Shown: positions 1-9,668, numbered from the stretch's first letter. The stretch is 64,000 nt of DNA from Vibrio neptunius (GCF_000967495.1 NZ_JXXU01000010.1:1-64000); one strand, 5' to 3'. Notes: generated by a model not told the origin, from the sequence alone. Program-made: numbers and translations.

Positions 1-5
1 TTAGA

Positions 6-92
6 TGGTGCCCCGGGCCGGACTTGAACCGGCACAGCGCGAACGCCGAGGGATTTTAAATCCCTTGTGTCTACCAATTCCACCACCAGGGC
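6..92 (-). tRNA. tRNA-Leu (anticodon TAA)
   Basis: An 87-nt cloverleaf reads on the minus strand from G92 to an encoded CCA end at 8-6. The long variable arm typical of leucine tRNAs is visible, the T-loop GGTTCAAGTCC is present, and the anticodon loop carries TAA. It is the last of three tRNAs behind pgsA, as in the enterobacterial glyW-cysT-leuZ cluster. Confidence 0.97.
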
Positions 93-163
93 ACACAAAT
101 CTAAATTTGTGATGGAGACACCATCTTTGACATCGACCCATTAGAAATCGGCATCATAAAATT

Positions 164-239
164 TGGAGCGACACACGAGGTTCGAACTCGTGACCTCAAC
201 CTTGGCAAGGTTGCGCTCTACCAACTGAGCTAGTGTCGC
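164..239 (-). tRNA. tRNA-Gly (anticodon GCC)
   Basis: A 76-nt cloverleaf on the minus strand has acceptor stem GCGACAC/GTGTCGC, D-arm AGCTCAGTTGGTAGAGC, anticodon loop CTTGCCAAG with anticodon GCC, T-loop GTTCGAAC and an encoded CCA. It lies between tRNA-Cys and tRNA-Leu, three bases after tRNA-Cys, so the three are almost certainly one transcript. Confidence 0.97.
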
Positions 240-242
240 AAA

Positions 243-316
243 TGGAGGCGCGTCCCGGAGTCGAACCGAGGTCCACGGATTTGCAATCCGCTGCATAGCC
301 ACTCTGCCAACGCGCC
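243..316 (-). tRNA. tRNA-Cys (anticodon GCA)
   Basis: A 74-nt cloverleaf on the minus strand has acceptor stem GGCGCG, anticodon loop ATTGCAAAT with anticodon GCA, T-loop GTTCGACTC and an encoded CCA. It is the first tRNA of the cluster and begins 57 bases after the probable -10 box at 373-378. Confidence 0.97.
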
Positions 317-372
317 TTCGTAACACCAATCGTATCGCTTATTTTGCTGCGTTCCTCTTGGGTACGGGATGC

Positions 373-400
373 ATTCTACGGATTCGAACTAATGAGTCAA
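373..400 (-). promoter_or_regulatory. Promoter of the tRNA-Cys-Gly-Leu operon
   Basis: On the minus strand TTGACT (400-395) and TAGAAT (378-373) are separated by 16 bases, close to the sigma70 consensus. The bases just after the -10 box (GCATCCCG) form a GC-rich discriminator, the usual mark of stable-RNA promoters under ppGpp control. It lies between pgsA's terminator and the tRNAs, so the tRNAs are probably transcribed independently of pgsA. Confidence 0.75.
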
Positions 401-528
401 CACTATTTTTAATTTTTTGAATCGTTTGTCTAATTAACAGTCAAAAGCTTCTAATTTGATTAATTTACTCTCAAAATTCTTTTGATTTTGACCAAGTTAA
501 CTTAAACAAAGTAGATGAGAGGCATAAA

Positions 529-550
529 AAAACGGGCTATTGCCCGTTTT
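529..550 (-). terminator. Rho-independent terminator after pgsA
   Basis: The inverted repeat AAAACGGGC / GCCCGTTTT begins three bases beyond the pgsA stop on the minus strand and is followed by a run of T. It closes the uvrY-uvrC-pgsA operon ahead of the tRNA promoter. Confidence 0.85.
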
Positions 551-552
551 CT

Positions 553-1110
553 TTAATGATGCTCTTCACTGAGAAGGTCGTCTTTGGCTGCCATTAAATA
601 CTGTGCCATAGACCAATAGGTCAATACGGTCGCAACATAAAGCGCGGCGTAACCTAACCAAACCATCCAATCATCATAACGCCAGATAAGCACCCATAAA
701 GCAAACATTTGGCTCAGCGTTTTTACTTTACCTACCCATGAAACTGCCACACTGGCACGTTTACCGATTTCTGCCATCCATTCACGCAATGCAGAAATAA
801 TGATTTCTCGAGCAATCATAGTCACAGCAGGAATTGTTACCCAAATGGAATGGTAGTGTTCAGTGACAAGAATCAGAGCGGTCGCGACAAGGACTTTATC
901 AGCAACAGGATCGATAAAAGCACCAAAACGGGAGGTTTGCCCCAACTTTCGCGCTAACATTCCATCTAGCCAGTCCGTGAACCCTGCAACCCAGAACACC
1001 ATTGCCGCTGCAAAAGGTGCCCAACTGTAAGGAAGATAAAAAACCACGACAAATACTGGAATAAGGAAAAGTCGTAACAAAGATAAAATGTTAGGGATAT
1101 TTAAACGCAT
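553..1110 (-). CDS. pgsA: CDP-diacylglycerol-glycerol-3-phosphate 3-phosphatidyltransferase
   Basis: This 185-residue integral membrane enzyme joins CDP-diacylglycerol to glycerol 3-phosphate, giving phosphatidylglycerol phosphate, the committed step to phosphatidylglycerol and cardiolipin. The CDP-alcohol phosphotransferase signature (D-x2-D-G-x2-A-R-x8-G-x3-D-x3-D) spans about residues 46-71 and all of its acidic residues are present. Several hydrophobic helices surround it. It lies 78 bases after uvrC on the same strand and ends at a terminator, reproducing the conserved uvrY-uvrC-pgsA order of gammaproteobacteria. A cardiolipin synthase that uses its product pathway is encoded at 29623. 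Confidence 0.97.
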   Translation of the reverse strand: MRLNIPNILSLLRLFLIPVFVVVFYLPYSWAPFAAAMVFWVAGFTDWLDGMLARKLGQTSRFGAFIDPVADKVLVATALILVTEHYHSIWVTIPAVTMIAREIIISALREWMAEIGKRASVAVSWVGKVKTLSQMFALWVLIWRYDDWMVWLGYAALYVATVLTYWSMAQYLMAAKDDLLSEEHH

Positions 1111-1188
1111 ATTTATTGAGGCTCTTATCGTTTGCGTATTGCTCTGTTCACTGCTTAAAAACAGGGCTCTTATGGTGCGGGATTTTTC

Positions 1189-3021
1189 CTATTGTTTCAA
1201 TGCTTGATAAATGTTTTCTGCCAAAGAAACACTAATCCCTGGAACTTTGGCGATTTCTTCAACGCTAGCACGTTGAAGTTCCTGTAATCCCCCCATGTAT
1301 TTGAGCAATGCCTGACGACGTTTCGGCCCCACCCCTTCAATGCCTTCCAAGGCACTGGTTCTTCTTGTTTTTCCACGCTTAGCTCTATGCCCCGCAATGG
1401 CATGGTTATGGCTTTCATCACGGATATGTTGCATTAAATGTAGAGCTGGTGCATCACTAGGCAAGTTGAACTCTTCACCATCTGTGGTAATCAAAGTTTC
1501 CAATCCTGGTTTACGCGTCACTCCTTTCGCAATACCAATCAAACGTGGCCGTTTAGGCCAATCTCCCCAATACTGTGAAATGATTTCAAATGCTCGGTTA
1601 AGCTGCCCTTTCCCCCCATCAATAAACACAATATCCGGGATTTTTTCTACATCTAGCTGCTTGGAGTAACGCCGCTCAAGCGCTTGTCCCATCGCGGCGT
1701 AATCATCACCACCGGTAATTCCAGTAATATTGTAGCGACGGTATTCCTGCTTAACTGGCCCTTCTTGATTAAACACAACACAGGAAGCAATCGTACTTTC
1801 TCCCATTGTATGCGATATATCGAAACATTCCATACGAGTGATGATATCCATACCTAAGACTTCCCGTAACTCTTTAAAGCGTTGGGATATTGTCATCTTG
1901 TGGTTGATTTTAGTAGTAATTGCAGTCAGTGCGTTGGTATTCGACAGCTTAAGATAACGTCCACGAGTCCCCGTTGGGTTAACATGAAAATGGACTTTAC
2001 GTCCGGCAATCTCGCCTAGAGCTTCTTGTAATGGCAGCGATTCTTCCATCAGGCCGGAGTTAAGGATGATTCGTGTCGGGATCGTTCGTGCTTCGTTGTG
2101 GCTCAGATAATACTGGCTCAAAAAACTATAAAACACTTCTTCCTGAGTCGTATCATTGGGAATCTTAGGGAAATGGCTACGACTGCCTAAAATTTTACCT
2201 TGGCGAATCATCAGAATATGGATACAGGCAATGCCATTTTCTTGAGCAAAGCCTAGGACGTCCATATCATCTTGAGAGTCTTCAGAAACAAATTGCTGCT
2301 CCTGAACACGGCGTATCGCTTGAATTTGGTCTCTAAACTTTGCCGCGTCTTCAAACTTAAGATTTTTACTGGCTAGCTCCATTTTTTCAACCAATGTTGT
2401 TAAAACCTGCTGATCTTTTCCTTGCAGGAACAAACGAACAAAACCCACCAACTCGGCATAATCTTCATCGGAGATAATACTGCTAACACATGGCCCCGCA
2501 CATCGGCCAATTTGGTACATCAGACAAGGCCGAGTTCGATTACTGTAAACCGTATCTTCACATTGTCGAACCGGGAAAATTTTTTGAATTAAGTGCAGCG
2601 TTTCCCGAACCGCTCCCGAGTCAGGGTAAGGCCCAAAGTATTCACCTTTGCGCTTTTTTGCTCCGCGATGCATCGATAGCCTCGGGTGCTTATGGCCGCT
2701 GACAAAGATGTAAGGATATGATTTGTCATCACGCAGTAATACATTGTATTTGGGTAAATACTGCTTAATGTAGTTGTGTTCAAGTATCAGAGCTTCTGTT
2801 TCGGTGTGCGTCACCGTAACATCAATCTTATCAATATTACTGACTAAAGCTCGTGTTTTTTCGCTGTCTACTTTCTTACGGAAATAGCTAGAAAGGCGCT
2901 TTTTGAGGTCTTTGGCTTTTCCTACGTAAATGACAACAGCCTCGGCGTTATACATTCTGTACACGCCGGGCTGATTAGTAACGGTTTTTAGAAAGGAAGC
3001 CGAGTCGAATGTGGCGGTCAC
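1189..3021 (-). CDS. uvrC: Excinuclease ABC subunit C
   Basis: UvrC (610 residues) makes both incisions around lesions loaded by UvrA and UvrB in nucleotide excision repair. The N-terminal GIY-YIG nuclease is visible (GVYRMY ... [12 protein letters not shown]). It is followed by a four-cysteine cluster (CEDTVY ... RPC ... RCAGPC), a UVR helix near residues 200-240, an RNase H-like nuclease with ECFDISH and FIDGGKGQ, and tandem helix-hairpin-helix motifs at the C-terminus. The start is GTG at 3021-3019; its first G is the last base of the uvrY stop codon, so the two genes are translationally coupled. Length and domain order are normal for the family. Confidence 0.98.
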   Translation of the reverse strand: MTATFDSASFLKTVTNQPGVYRMYNAEAVVIYVGKAKDLKKRLSSYFRKKVDSEKTRALVSNIDKIDVTVTHTETEALILEHNYIKQYLPKYNVLLRDDKSYPYIFVSGHKHPRLSMHRGAKKRKGEYFGPYPDSGAVRETLHLIQKIFPVRQCEDTVYSNRTRPCLMYQIGRCAGPCVSSIISDEDYAELVGFVRLFLQGKDQQVLTTLVEKMELASKNLKFEDAAKFRDQIQAIRRVQEQQFVSEDSQDDMDVLGFAQENGIACIHILMIRQGKILGSRSHFPKIPNDTTQEEVFYSFLSQYYLSHNEARTIPTRIILNSGLMEESLPLQEALGEIAGRKVHFHVNPTGTRGRYLKLSNTNALTAITTKINHKMTISQRFKELREVLGMDIITRMECFDISHTMGESTIASCVVFNQEGPVKQEYRRYNITGITGGDDYAAMGQALERRYSKQLDVEKIPDIVFIDGGKGQLNRAFEIISQYWGDWPKRPRLIGIAKGVTRKPGLETLITTDGEEFNLPSDAPALHLMQHIRDESHNHAIAGHRAKRGKTRRTSALEGIEGVGPKRRQALLKYMGGLQELQRASVEEIAKVPGISVSLAENIYQALKQ

Positions 3022-3665
3022 TACAATGTCTCGGTATCTAACATTCCATGGCGAATGGCTAGATGAGTCAACTCTACGTCACCGCTGATATCCAGTTTAT
3101 TGAACAAGCGGTAGCGGTAACTGTTGACCGTTTTCGGGCTCAAATTCAGCTGCTCTGAAATATCAGTCACTTTCTGCCCTTTGGTGATCATCATCATGAT
3201 TTGTAATTCACGCTCGGAAAGATCGGCAAAAGGATTTTCTGATGCTGGAGAGAATTGGCTAAGCGCCATCTGCTGAGCAATTTCAGGAGAAATATAACGC
3301 TGGCCGCTATTGACCACACGAATTGCGTTGACCATTTCATCTGGCCCCGCACCTTTAGTCAGGTAACCCGCGGCACCTGCTTGCATCACTTTAGTTGGAA
3401 ACGGATTTTCCGTATGAACAGTTAAAACGATGATTTTCACATCAGGATTGAAACGCAAGATTTTCTTGGTTGCCTCTAAGCCACCAATACCTGGCATATT
3501 CATATCCATCAAAATGACATCGGCATGATTGCTACGACACCATTTCGCTGCGTCTTCACCGCTTTCAGCTTCCCCTGCTACGTTCATTCCACGGACGTCT
3601 TCAATAATACGTCGTATCCCTGTGCGAACCAGCTCGTGATCATCTACAAGGAAAACACTTATCAA
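3021..3665 (-). CDS. uvrY: LuxR/FixJ-type response regulator UvrY (VarA/GacA)
   Basis: This is the response regulator of the BarA/UvrY (VarS/VarA, GacS/GacA) system, which activates the small RNAs that titrate CsrA. The receiver carries the acidic pair VDDHE and phospho-acceptor Asp54 in ILMDMNMPG; the C-terminal LuxR-type HTH is in the region [19 protein letters not shown] start it at TTG 3665 rather than the upstream start at 3704. TTG has GGAG eight bases upstream, gives the usual 214-residue protein beginning [11 protein letters not shown], and family members commonly begin there. The operon uvrY-uvrC-pgsA is the classical one. In vibrios this pathway feeds into quorum sensing, which is relevant to the LuxN-like gene at 14903. 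Confidence 0.95.
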   Translation of the reverse strand: MISVFLVDDHELVRTGIRRIIEDVRGMNVAGEAESGEDAAKWCRSNHADVILMDMNMPGIGGLEATKKILRFNPDVKIIVLTVHTENPFPTKVMQAGAAGYLTKGAGPDEMVNAIRVVNSGQRYISPEIAQQMALSQFSPASENPFADLSERELQIMMMITKGQKVTDISEQLNLSPKTVNSYRYRLFNKLDISGDVELTHLAIRHGMLDTETL

Positions 3666-4016
3666 ACTTGTATCTCCACACTTCTTGATTGGCTCTGCAC
3701 CCACTCTTTAATAGCGGATAACAGCATGGCAGCCTATTTTAACTCAAATTACATTTTTTACTTACTCTGAATATGTGCTCTAACGCAAACTTTAGCAAGT
3801 ACTTATTTTCATATCTGCTGCTTAACACACTAGTGATATATTTATCAATAACTTAAGTCATACATTGCGCTTGTGCTTCAAAAAGCCGCATGGGGACACA
3901 CAACACAAGTCTTAATATTGAAAATGAAGCTAACTTCACTTAATAATACACAGTGCAATACACATTGTTGCACAAATAAAAAATACACTTTGAATGTAAT
4001 CTTATAAGGATATGTT
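3666..4016. other. Intergenic region between divergent uvrY and DUF3015 genes
   Basis: About 350 bases of AT-rich sequence with no convincing coding potential. It must hold the promoters for uvrY (leftward) and for the gene at 4017 (rightward). A plausible ribosome-binding site, ATAAGGATATGTT, precedes ATG 4017. I do not see a strong operator or RNA structure. Confidence 0.6.
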
Positions 4017-4502
4017 ATGAAAAAGCTTCTAGCAGTGGCAGCCCTAGCAACAACTCTTCCTATGTCTAATCTGGCACTTGCAGACAATGATATTGGTTGT
4101 GGTTTGGGTACTATGGTATTCGATGGTAATTCAGGTAAGGTATCTAAAATCCTAGCCGCTACAACTAACGGTACTTCTGGCAACCAGACTTTTGGTATCA
4201 CTTTTGGTACTCTAGGCTGTGACGGCACAGGTACGATTTCATCATCTCAAAAGCTAGCGATGTTCATTGATGGAAACATGGACAACCTAGCACGTGACAT
4301 TGCTAAAGGCGAAGGCGAAACTCTCGCAACGCTTTCTGAGGTATGGGGTATTAATGAAGCTGACAAAGCAACATTCAACACACTAGCTCAGGAAAACTTT
4401 GCAAAGGTTTTCAAATCTGAAAATGTCACCTCTCAAGAAGTGTTTGTAAACCTGAACAACGTTGTTGCTGAAAACACACAACTAGCGGGTTACGCTATTT
4501 AA
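4017..4502 (+). CDS. Secreted DUF3015 family protein
   Basis: A 161-residue protein with a clear Sec signal peptide (MKKLLAVAALATTLP ... LALA, cut near residue 22) and the body pattern of DUF3015: GCGLGTMVF near the mature N-terminus, a glycine- and threonine-rich stretch, and a conserved GTLGCDGTG. Two cysteines in the mature part could form a disulfide. The family has no established function that I know of. It stands upstream of the DUF4105 gene but has its own terminator at 4516-4542, so the two are probably separate transcripts. Confidence 0.85.
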   Translation: MKKLLAVAALATTLPMSNLALADNDIGCGLGTMVFDGNSGKVSKILAATTNGTSGNQTFGITFGTLGCDGTGTISSSQKLAMFIDGNMDNLARDIAKGEGETLATLSEVWGINEADKATFNTLAQENFAKVFKSENVTSQEVFVNLNNVVAENTQLAGYAI

Positions 4503-4515
4503 TCAGTACCTTTCT

Positions 4516-4542
4516 AAAAGGTGCCTTTCTGGGCACCTTTTT
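4516..4542 (+). terminator. Rho-independent terminator after the DUF3015 gene
   Basis: The inverted repeat AAAAGGTGCC / GGCACCTTTT ends in a short T run 14 bases after the stop codon. Confidence 0.85.
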
Positions 4543-4624
4543 AGCATCACCCTAAACCTCCCTTCACTTTGCTGTACCCTAGCACTGAAAGTAGAAGATA
4601 AACCAAACTGTAAGACTGTATTAG

Positions 4625-6475
4625 ATGAAGTCCTATGTGCTAAAAATTTCATTGTTGTGTGGCGTTAGCTTGTTGCTACCTTTTACCTCGACCGCTAACG
4701 AATTCGATGTAGAACAGCTTTCCAAGCACTCTTACTGGCATAAGCTGGGACACTATTTGCCTACGTTTATCAATGGATACGAGAGTACCGTCGATAAAAG
4801 CGAGTTTTTTCTTTCAGAGCAAGGAAAGTACTCTCCTAGAGCTGAGCTCGAGGCAACCATCGATCAACTCTATTCCGAAGATAAGCAACTGGCATTAGAA
4901 ACTCAGTGCCAATACCCCGCGCGCTATCATTGGCTTGAGCAACAACAAAGTCGTGAGGCGATATTGAATTGCCCAGAATTGGAAACTTGGAGCCAAGCCA
5001 TCGATCCGGCGGGTCTTACGCTGGTTTTCCCAACCGCATTTATGAATAACCCTTCTTCGATGTTTGGTCACACTCTATTGCGTGTCGATGCTAAGGATCA
5101 AACCAGACATAAAGAATTGGTAGCCTTTGCTATTAATTTTGCTGCTGAACCTGAAACAGATGACAACCCCGCTCTTTTTGCCATCAAGGGGTTGATCGGC
5201 AGCTATCCCGGTCGTTACACCGTGATGCCATATTATCGAAAAGTTCGTGAATACAACGACATCGAATCCAGAGACATTTGGGAGTACAAACTTAAACTCA
5301 CGGAGGACGAAGTCAATCGAGTTCTATTACACTTATGGGAGATGCAAAGAGCAGAGTTCGATTACTATTTCTTAGACGAAAATTGTTCTTATCAATTGCT
5401 GTCTCTGTTAGATGTCGCTCGGGAAGATTTGCGCTTAACCAAAAACTTCTCTGTACAAGCTATTCCATCAGATACGGTTTATGCCTTAGCGGAAAGCGGA
5501 TTATTGGAAGAGCCTCAATATCGCGAAGCATTTGGCACCAGATTGCTACATCAAGCCAATGAAGCCGATGAGAAAATATTCGAGGCTGCAAAAAAAGCGA
5601 CACAAGGCGAGTACCCGAGTGAAAATGAATTCTCAGATAAAGAACGAGCAGCAATTCTAGAGCTCGCCTATGAGTGGTTGAACTTTCAATTGTATGACTC
5701 CGGTTTAGAGCGAGACCCAACAGCCAAACGATTGACTAAGTTGCTCTATCTACGCAGTAGAATCAAAGTTGAATCTCCTTTTACCCCAGTACTGCAACCT
5801 GACGTCCCACCAGAAAAAGGGCATGCTTCCGCTCGTATCGGACTGAGCTACCAGTACTGGGATGAGTACAATAATCAAGCCACTATTGAATGGAGAGCGG
5901 CGTATCATGATTTGCTTGATTCACAGGATGGCTTCATACCCGGCGCACAGATTAATTTTTTAGATACTCAAGTGAGCGTTGATCAGCAAGGCACTGCTCG
6001 GCTGGATCGATTTTACTTTATCGACACAATGGCGCTGGCGCCAAGTAATAGAGTGTTCGACAGTTGGGCTTGGAATATTCGTACTGGTTTTGACCGCCAG
6101 CCTATGTCTAATAAGATGGCAGGCAGATGGTTCGGACAGGGCGGCTTTGGCAAGGCTTGGGGCTCACCAGACAAAGTCCACGTATACACTCTCTTGTCAG
6201 GTGCAGTCAGTGGCGGCAATCTGACCGAATATGACGCAACCCCTGGAGTCGGCTTGGAAGCGGGTATAATTTTCCAAGCTGGCCGCAATCATAGAATAGG
6301 ATTACAAGCTCAAACTATGGCGCTGGTAAGTTCTCCGGAAGAGAGCCATGTCGACATTGATGCAAGCTGGAACTGGAGCTTTGATCGCAACTTTGCTGTG
6401 CGAACACAATTGAGTTATCAAAGTTGGCAGTCTGAGAACATTGGCGCCAAACTTACTGGCTTTATCTATTATTAA
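4625..6475 (+). CDS. DUF4105 (Lnb-like) periplasmic domain fused to a probable outer-membrane beta-barrel
   Basis: A 616-residue exported protein with an N-terminal signal peptide (cut near residue 24). Residues about 30-300 match the DUF4105 or Lnb N-terminal periplasmic domain: LTLVFPTAFMNNPSSMFGHT with His149, and ENCSYQLLSLLD with Cys254, the likely catalytic His/Cys pair of a papain-like fold. From about residue 400 the sequence alternates polar and aromatic/hydrophobic residues and ends in FIYY, typical of an outer-membrane barrel with a terminal aromatic. In Gram-positive bacteria Lnb acts on lipoprotein N-termini; whether this protein does anything similar is unknown. No clear ribosome-binding site precedes ATG 4625. 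Confidence 0.8.
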   Translation: MKSYVLKISLLCGVSLLLPFTSTANEFDVEQLSKHSYWHKLGHYLPTFINGYESTVDKSEFFLSEQGKYSPRAELEATIDQLYSEDKQLALETQCQYPARYHWLEQQQSREAILNCPELETWSQAIDPAGLTLVFPTAFMNNPSSMFGHTLLRVDAKDQTRHKELVAFAINFAAEPETDDNPALFAIKGLIGSYPGRYTVMPYYRKVREYNDIESRDIWEYKLKLTEDEVNRVLLHLWEMQRAEFDYYFLDENCSYQLLSLLDVAREDLRLTKNFSVQAIPSDTVYALAESGLLEEPQYREAFGTRLLHQANEADEKIFEAAKKATQGEYPSENEFSDKERAAILELAYEWLNFQLYDSGLERDPTAKRLTKLLYLRSRIKVESPFTPVLQPDVPPEKGHASARIGLSYQYWDEYNNQATIEWRAAYHDLLDSQDGFIPGAQINFLDTQVSVDQQGTARLDRFYFIDTMALAPSNRVFDSWAWNIRTGFDRQPMSNKMAGRWFGQGGFGKAWGSPDKVHVYTLLSGAVSGGNLTEYDATPGVGLEAGIIFQAGRNHRIGLQAQTMALVSSPEESHVDIDASWNWSFDRNFAVRTQLSYQSWQSENIGAKLTGFIYY

Positions 6476-6503
6476 GAGTGAGCCGGCTTATGCTAAGCTA
6501 GTG

Positions 6504-6531
6504 AAACCAAGCTTCATCCGTTGCTTGGTTT
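6504..6531 (+). terminator. Hairpin between the DUF4105 gene and polB
   Basis: AAACCAAGC and GCTTGGTTT form a nine-base stem with a ten-base loop followed by TTCATTT. It is a modest rho-independent terminator after the DUF4105 stop and sits only about 20 bases before polB. Confidence 0.5.
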
Positions 6532-6549
6532 TCATTTAGAGCAGTACAA

Positions 6550-8913
6550 ATGTCCGTCCAACAAGGCTTCCTACTTACCCGTCACGCCAGAGATGTTTCT
6601 GGTCAAACTCAGATCGATTTATGGTTATCTACTGATAATGGGCCTGTACAGCTTGTTATACCCGGAGAGAAACCCGTCTTCTTTATTCCTCAAGACAATA
6701 TCAAGCAATGCCAAACTCTAATTCAAGAGTTATCAATTCAGGCTGAGATAAAACCTTTGGCGCTGCATAGCTTTGATGACGTAGAACTTGCGGCTTGTTA
6801 CTGCTTAACCGTTAAAGACGGGCAACGGCTAAGTCAGAAGTTCAAACATCACGAAATTCTTGTACTCGAAGACGATATACGCCTTGCAGATCGATACTTA
6901 ATGGAGCGCTTTGTTCAAGGCAGTGTCGAATTTACCGGTCACCCCCAACCTAGAAAGGGCTACACTCGCTTTTCAAGCGTCAAATGTCGTCAGGGGGACT
7001 ATATCCCTCAGCTGAAGGTCGTCTCGCTCGATATTGAATGTTCAGAGAAAGGCGTTCTGTACTCTATCGGACTCGATAGCCCGATGGACAGCCGAGTGGT
7101 CATGATAGGTGAACCGCAAGAGGCGTGCACGAATATCGAATGGGTCAAAGATGAAAAACAACTCCTGCTCACTTTAATCTCATGGTTTGAACGATTTGAT
7201 CCTGACGTCATCATCGGGTGGAATGTAATCGATTTCGATTTTCGACTCCTGCATAAACGGGCTGAGTTGAACAAAGTTCGGCTGGCTATAGGCCGTGACA
7301 ACCAAGCGAGTTTTTTTCGCACCTCAAGTAACACTCAACAAGCATTCATATCAATCCCAGGTCGCGTGGTTTTAGATGGTATCGATACGCTAAAAACCGC
7401 CACTTATCACTTTCGAAGCTGGTCGCTTGAATCGGTTTCTCAGGAGTTACTCGGCGAGGGTAAGCAAATCCACAATGTTCATGATCGAATGGACGAAATC
7501 AATTACATGTTCAAAAAGGATAAGCCCTCACTTGCAAAGTACAACCTGCAAGATTGTGTTCTGGTCAACAAGATTTTTGCCCACACCCACTTGCTTGAGT
7601 TCGCCATTGAACGCTCTAAACTGACTGGTGTTGAGCTGGACCGTGTCGGCGGTTCGGTCGCTGCATTTACCAACCTTTACCTGCCACAAATCCATCGTGC
7701 TGGGTACATTGCCCCTAACCTACAATCTGAAAACTGGTTGGCTAGCCCAGGAGGCTACGTCATGGACTCCATTCCGAACCTATATGATTCGGTGTTAGTT
7801 CTGGATTTTAAGAGCCTGTACCCTTCCATTATTCGCTCTTTCCTAATTGACCCGATGGGTTTGATCGAAGGGTTGAAATTGGACGTGGGTAAACAAGAGA
7901 ATCAGGCTGTTGAAGGATTTCGTGGCGGTCAATTTCATCGTAGTAAACACTTTTTGCCCGAGATGATCGAAAACCTGTGGGCGGCGCGCGATATCGCCAA
8001 GAAAAACAACGAAAAGGCGTTCTCACAAGCAATTAAGATCATCATGAACTCGTTCTATGGGGTACTGGGATCTTCTGGCTGTCGCTTCTTTGATACTCGC
8101 TTGGCGTCAAGTATCACTATGCGTGGTCACGAAATCATGAAGCAGACAAAAGTACTTATCGAGAATAAAGGCTATCAAGTAATTTATGGGGATACCGATT
8201 CGACGTTTGTATCGTTAAACGGGCAATTTTCTCAACAACAAGCCGATAAGATTGGCCACCAGCTCGTAGACCATATCAACGAATGGTGGACGAATCACTT
8301 ACGTAGTGAGTACAACCTCAACTCAATTTTGGAGTTAGAGTATGAAACACACTACAAAAAGTTCTTAATGCCAACAATTCGCGGGCAGGAAACAGGGTCA
8401 AAAAAACGTTATGCTGGACTTATTGGTGAAGGAGAAAATGAGCGGCTGATTTTTAAAGGATTAGAAAGTGCACGGACAGACTGGACCCCACTAGCACAAG
8501 AGTTCCAAAAAACACTGTACTCAATGGTATTTCATGGTGAGAATCCGAGTGAATATATTCGCGGATTTGTCGAGCAAACAAAAGCTGGAGATCTCGATGA
8601 TAAGCTGATTTATCAAAAGCGACTGAGAAGAAAGCTTCATGAGTACCAGAAAAACATTCCCCCACAGGTACGCGCAGCCAGAATGGCGGATGCAATAAAC
8701 GGCCAACTCGGTCGTCCATTACAGTATCAAAACAAAGGTAGAATTGAATACGTCATCACTATTTCAGGACCTGAACCCAAAGAATACCAAAAAAGCGCCA
8801 TCGACTATCAGCACTACATTGATAAACAACTCAAACCGGTTGCCGAAGCCATCTTGCCATTTATTGGCCTTGATTTCTCGACACTTAGTGAGCCACAACT
8901 AGGTTTGTTCTGA
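6550..8913 (+). CDS. polB: DNA polymerase II
   Basis: Family B polymerase of 787 residues, close to the E. coli enzyme (MAQAGFILTRH compared with MSVQQGFLLTRH here). It acts in translesion synthesis and replication restart. The 3'-5' exonuclease motif Exo I (VSLDIECSE) is near residue 160, the polymerase motif A (LDFKSLYPSII) near 420, motif B (KIIMNSFYG) near 500, and motif C (YGDTDSTF) near 550; the catalytic aspartates are all present. The start at 6550 gives the family N-terminus. E. coli polB is LexA-controlled, but I found no CTGT-N8-ACAG box in the short upstream gap. Confidence 0.97.
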   Translation: MSVQQGFLLTRHARDVSGQTQIDLWLSTDNGPVQLVIPGEKPVFFIPQDNIKQCQTLIQELSIQAEIKPLALHSFDDVELAACYCLTVKDGQRLSQKFKHHEILVLEDDIRLADRYLMERFVQGSVEFTGHPQPRKGYTRFSSVKCRQGDYIPQLKVVSLDIECSEKGVLYSIGLDSPMDSRVVMIGEPQEACTNIEWVKDEKQLLLTLISWFERFDPDVIIGWNVIDFDFRLLHKRAELNKVRLAIGRDNQASFFRTSSNTQQAFISIPGRVVLDGIDTLKTATYHFRSWSLESVSQELLGEGKQIHNVHDRMDEINYMFKKDKPSLAKYNLQDCVLVNKIFAHTHLLEFAIERSKLTGVELDRVGGSVAAFTNLYLPQIHRAGYIAPNLQSENWLASPGGYVMDSIPNLYDSVLVLDFKSLYPSIIRSFLIDPMGLIEGLKLDVGKQENQAVEGFRGGQFHRSKHFLPEMIENLWAARDIAKKNNEKAFSQAIKIIMNSFYGVLGSSGCRFFDTRLASSITMRGHEIMKQTKVLIENKGYQVIYGDTDSTFVSLNGQFSQQQADKIGHQLVDHINEWWTNHLRSEYNLNSILELEYETHYKKFLMPTIRGQETGSKKRYAGLIGEGENERLIFKGLESARTDWTPLAQEFQKTLYSMVFHGENPSEYIRGFVEQTKAGDLDDKLIYQKRLRRKLHEYQKNIPPQVRAARMADAINGQLGRPLQYQNKGRIEYVITISGPEPKEYQKSAIDYQHYIDKQLKPVAEAILPFIGLDFSTLSEPQLGLF

Positions 8914-8925
8914 CAATGAACAAAC
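8903..8925. terminator. Bidirectional hairpin spanning the ends of polB and the solute-binding gene
   Basis: GTTTGTTC and GAACAAAC form an eight-base stem around a seven-base loop that contains the polB stop codon; its right arm ends at the last base of the convergent gene's stop. It probably terminates both genes, though the T run is short. Confidence 0.45.
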
Positions 8926-9668
8926 TATTTAGCGTCTTTCATTATCTCCTCATAACGGCCAGATGCAATTAGTTTCTCAAGGCCTAGGTTAAACTGCTCT
9001 ACAAAGTACCTTTGACGAGGGCTGTTATTTGAGATAAGTACACTCCATTTTTGCGAATCGATGGGCTTTCTAGCATGAGTAATTCTCTTGGCTTCTTCAA
9101 CAGAAAGGCTGTTACGAATTAGGGCATAACCAACACTTTCGGTCGCAATAACTAAGTCTACTCGGTTGGCTAGCAGCTTTTTAAAATTCCCGACCTCTTT
9201 TGCTATACGTTGAACATTAATCACGCCTTGCTGTTCAGCCTCTTGGAATTGTTGTGAATATTCATAACCAATAGTTCCACCAATCTCATATTCACTCAGA
9301 TCGCTCAACGTATTCCAGTCAACGGTTTTATCATCCAGATGAAACAAAACACGACGTTCTTCTAATATAGGAAGGGTGTAGAGGAAGGCAGCTTGACGCT
9401 TTTTGTTTTCAGACCAAATCACTGTTCCGTCATATTGGCCTTCTTCAGCTAGAACGTAAGACCGTTGCCACGGGTACCAACCCCAAATCACCTCTATACC
9501 TTGGAGTTTGTATGTCTCAACAATAACTTGCGATGATGGCCCACCATTTGGTAAAGATTTCGACAAATAAGGAGGCCATTCACCGTTAGTTAATTTAATG
9601 ACATCCGGACCTGCAAAAACATATGCAGAGACTAAATAAAGAGTCGTAAACATCAACCGAACATTCAA
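8925..9668 (-). CDS. Periplasmic solute-binding protein, family 3 type
   Basis: A 247-residue protein with a signal peptide (LMFTTLYLVSAYVFA) and the bilobed family 3 binding-protein pattern: LTNGEWPPYLS at the N-terminus, GWYPWQRSYVLAEEGQYDG, IGGTIGYEYS, and VIATESVGYALI. Such proteins bind amino acids or similar small ligands. No permease or ATPase gene is adjacent, so it may act alone, as many Vibrio family 3 proteins of this size do. I kept the TTG start at 9668 because GGAG lies five bases upstream; the in-frame ATG at 9653 lacks a ribosome-binding site and would shorten the signal peptide. The ligand cannot be told from sequence. Confidence 0.75.
   Translation of the reverse strand: MNVRLMFTTLYLVSAYVFAGPDVIKLTNGEWPPYLSKSLPNGGPSSQVIVETYKLQGIEVIWGWYPWQRSYVLAEEGQYDGTVIWSENKKRQAAFLYTLPILEERRVLFHLDDKTVDWNTLSDLSEYEIGGTIGYEYSQQFQEAEQQGVINVQRIAKEVGNFKKLLANRVDLVIATESVGYALIRNSLSVEEAKRITHARKPIDSQKWSVLISNNSPRQRYFVEQFNLGLEKLIASGRYEEIMKDAK

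Noticed and set aside
3666..3704. N-terminal extension of UvrY to 227 residues
   Set aside because: The TTG at 3665 has a ribosome-binding site and gives the usual 214-residue protein; the extension has no family support.
6476..6549. LexA (SOS) box for polB
   Set aside because: No CTGT-N8-ACAG-like sequence is present in the short upstream gap.
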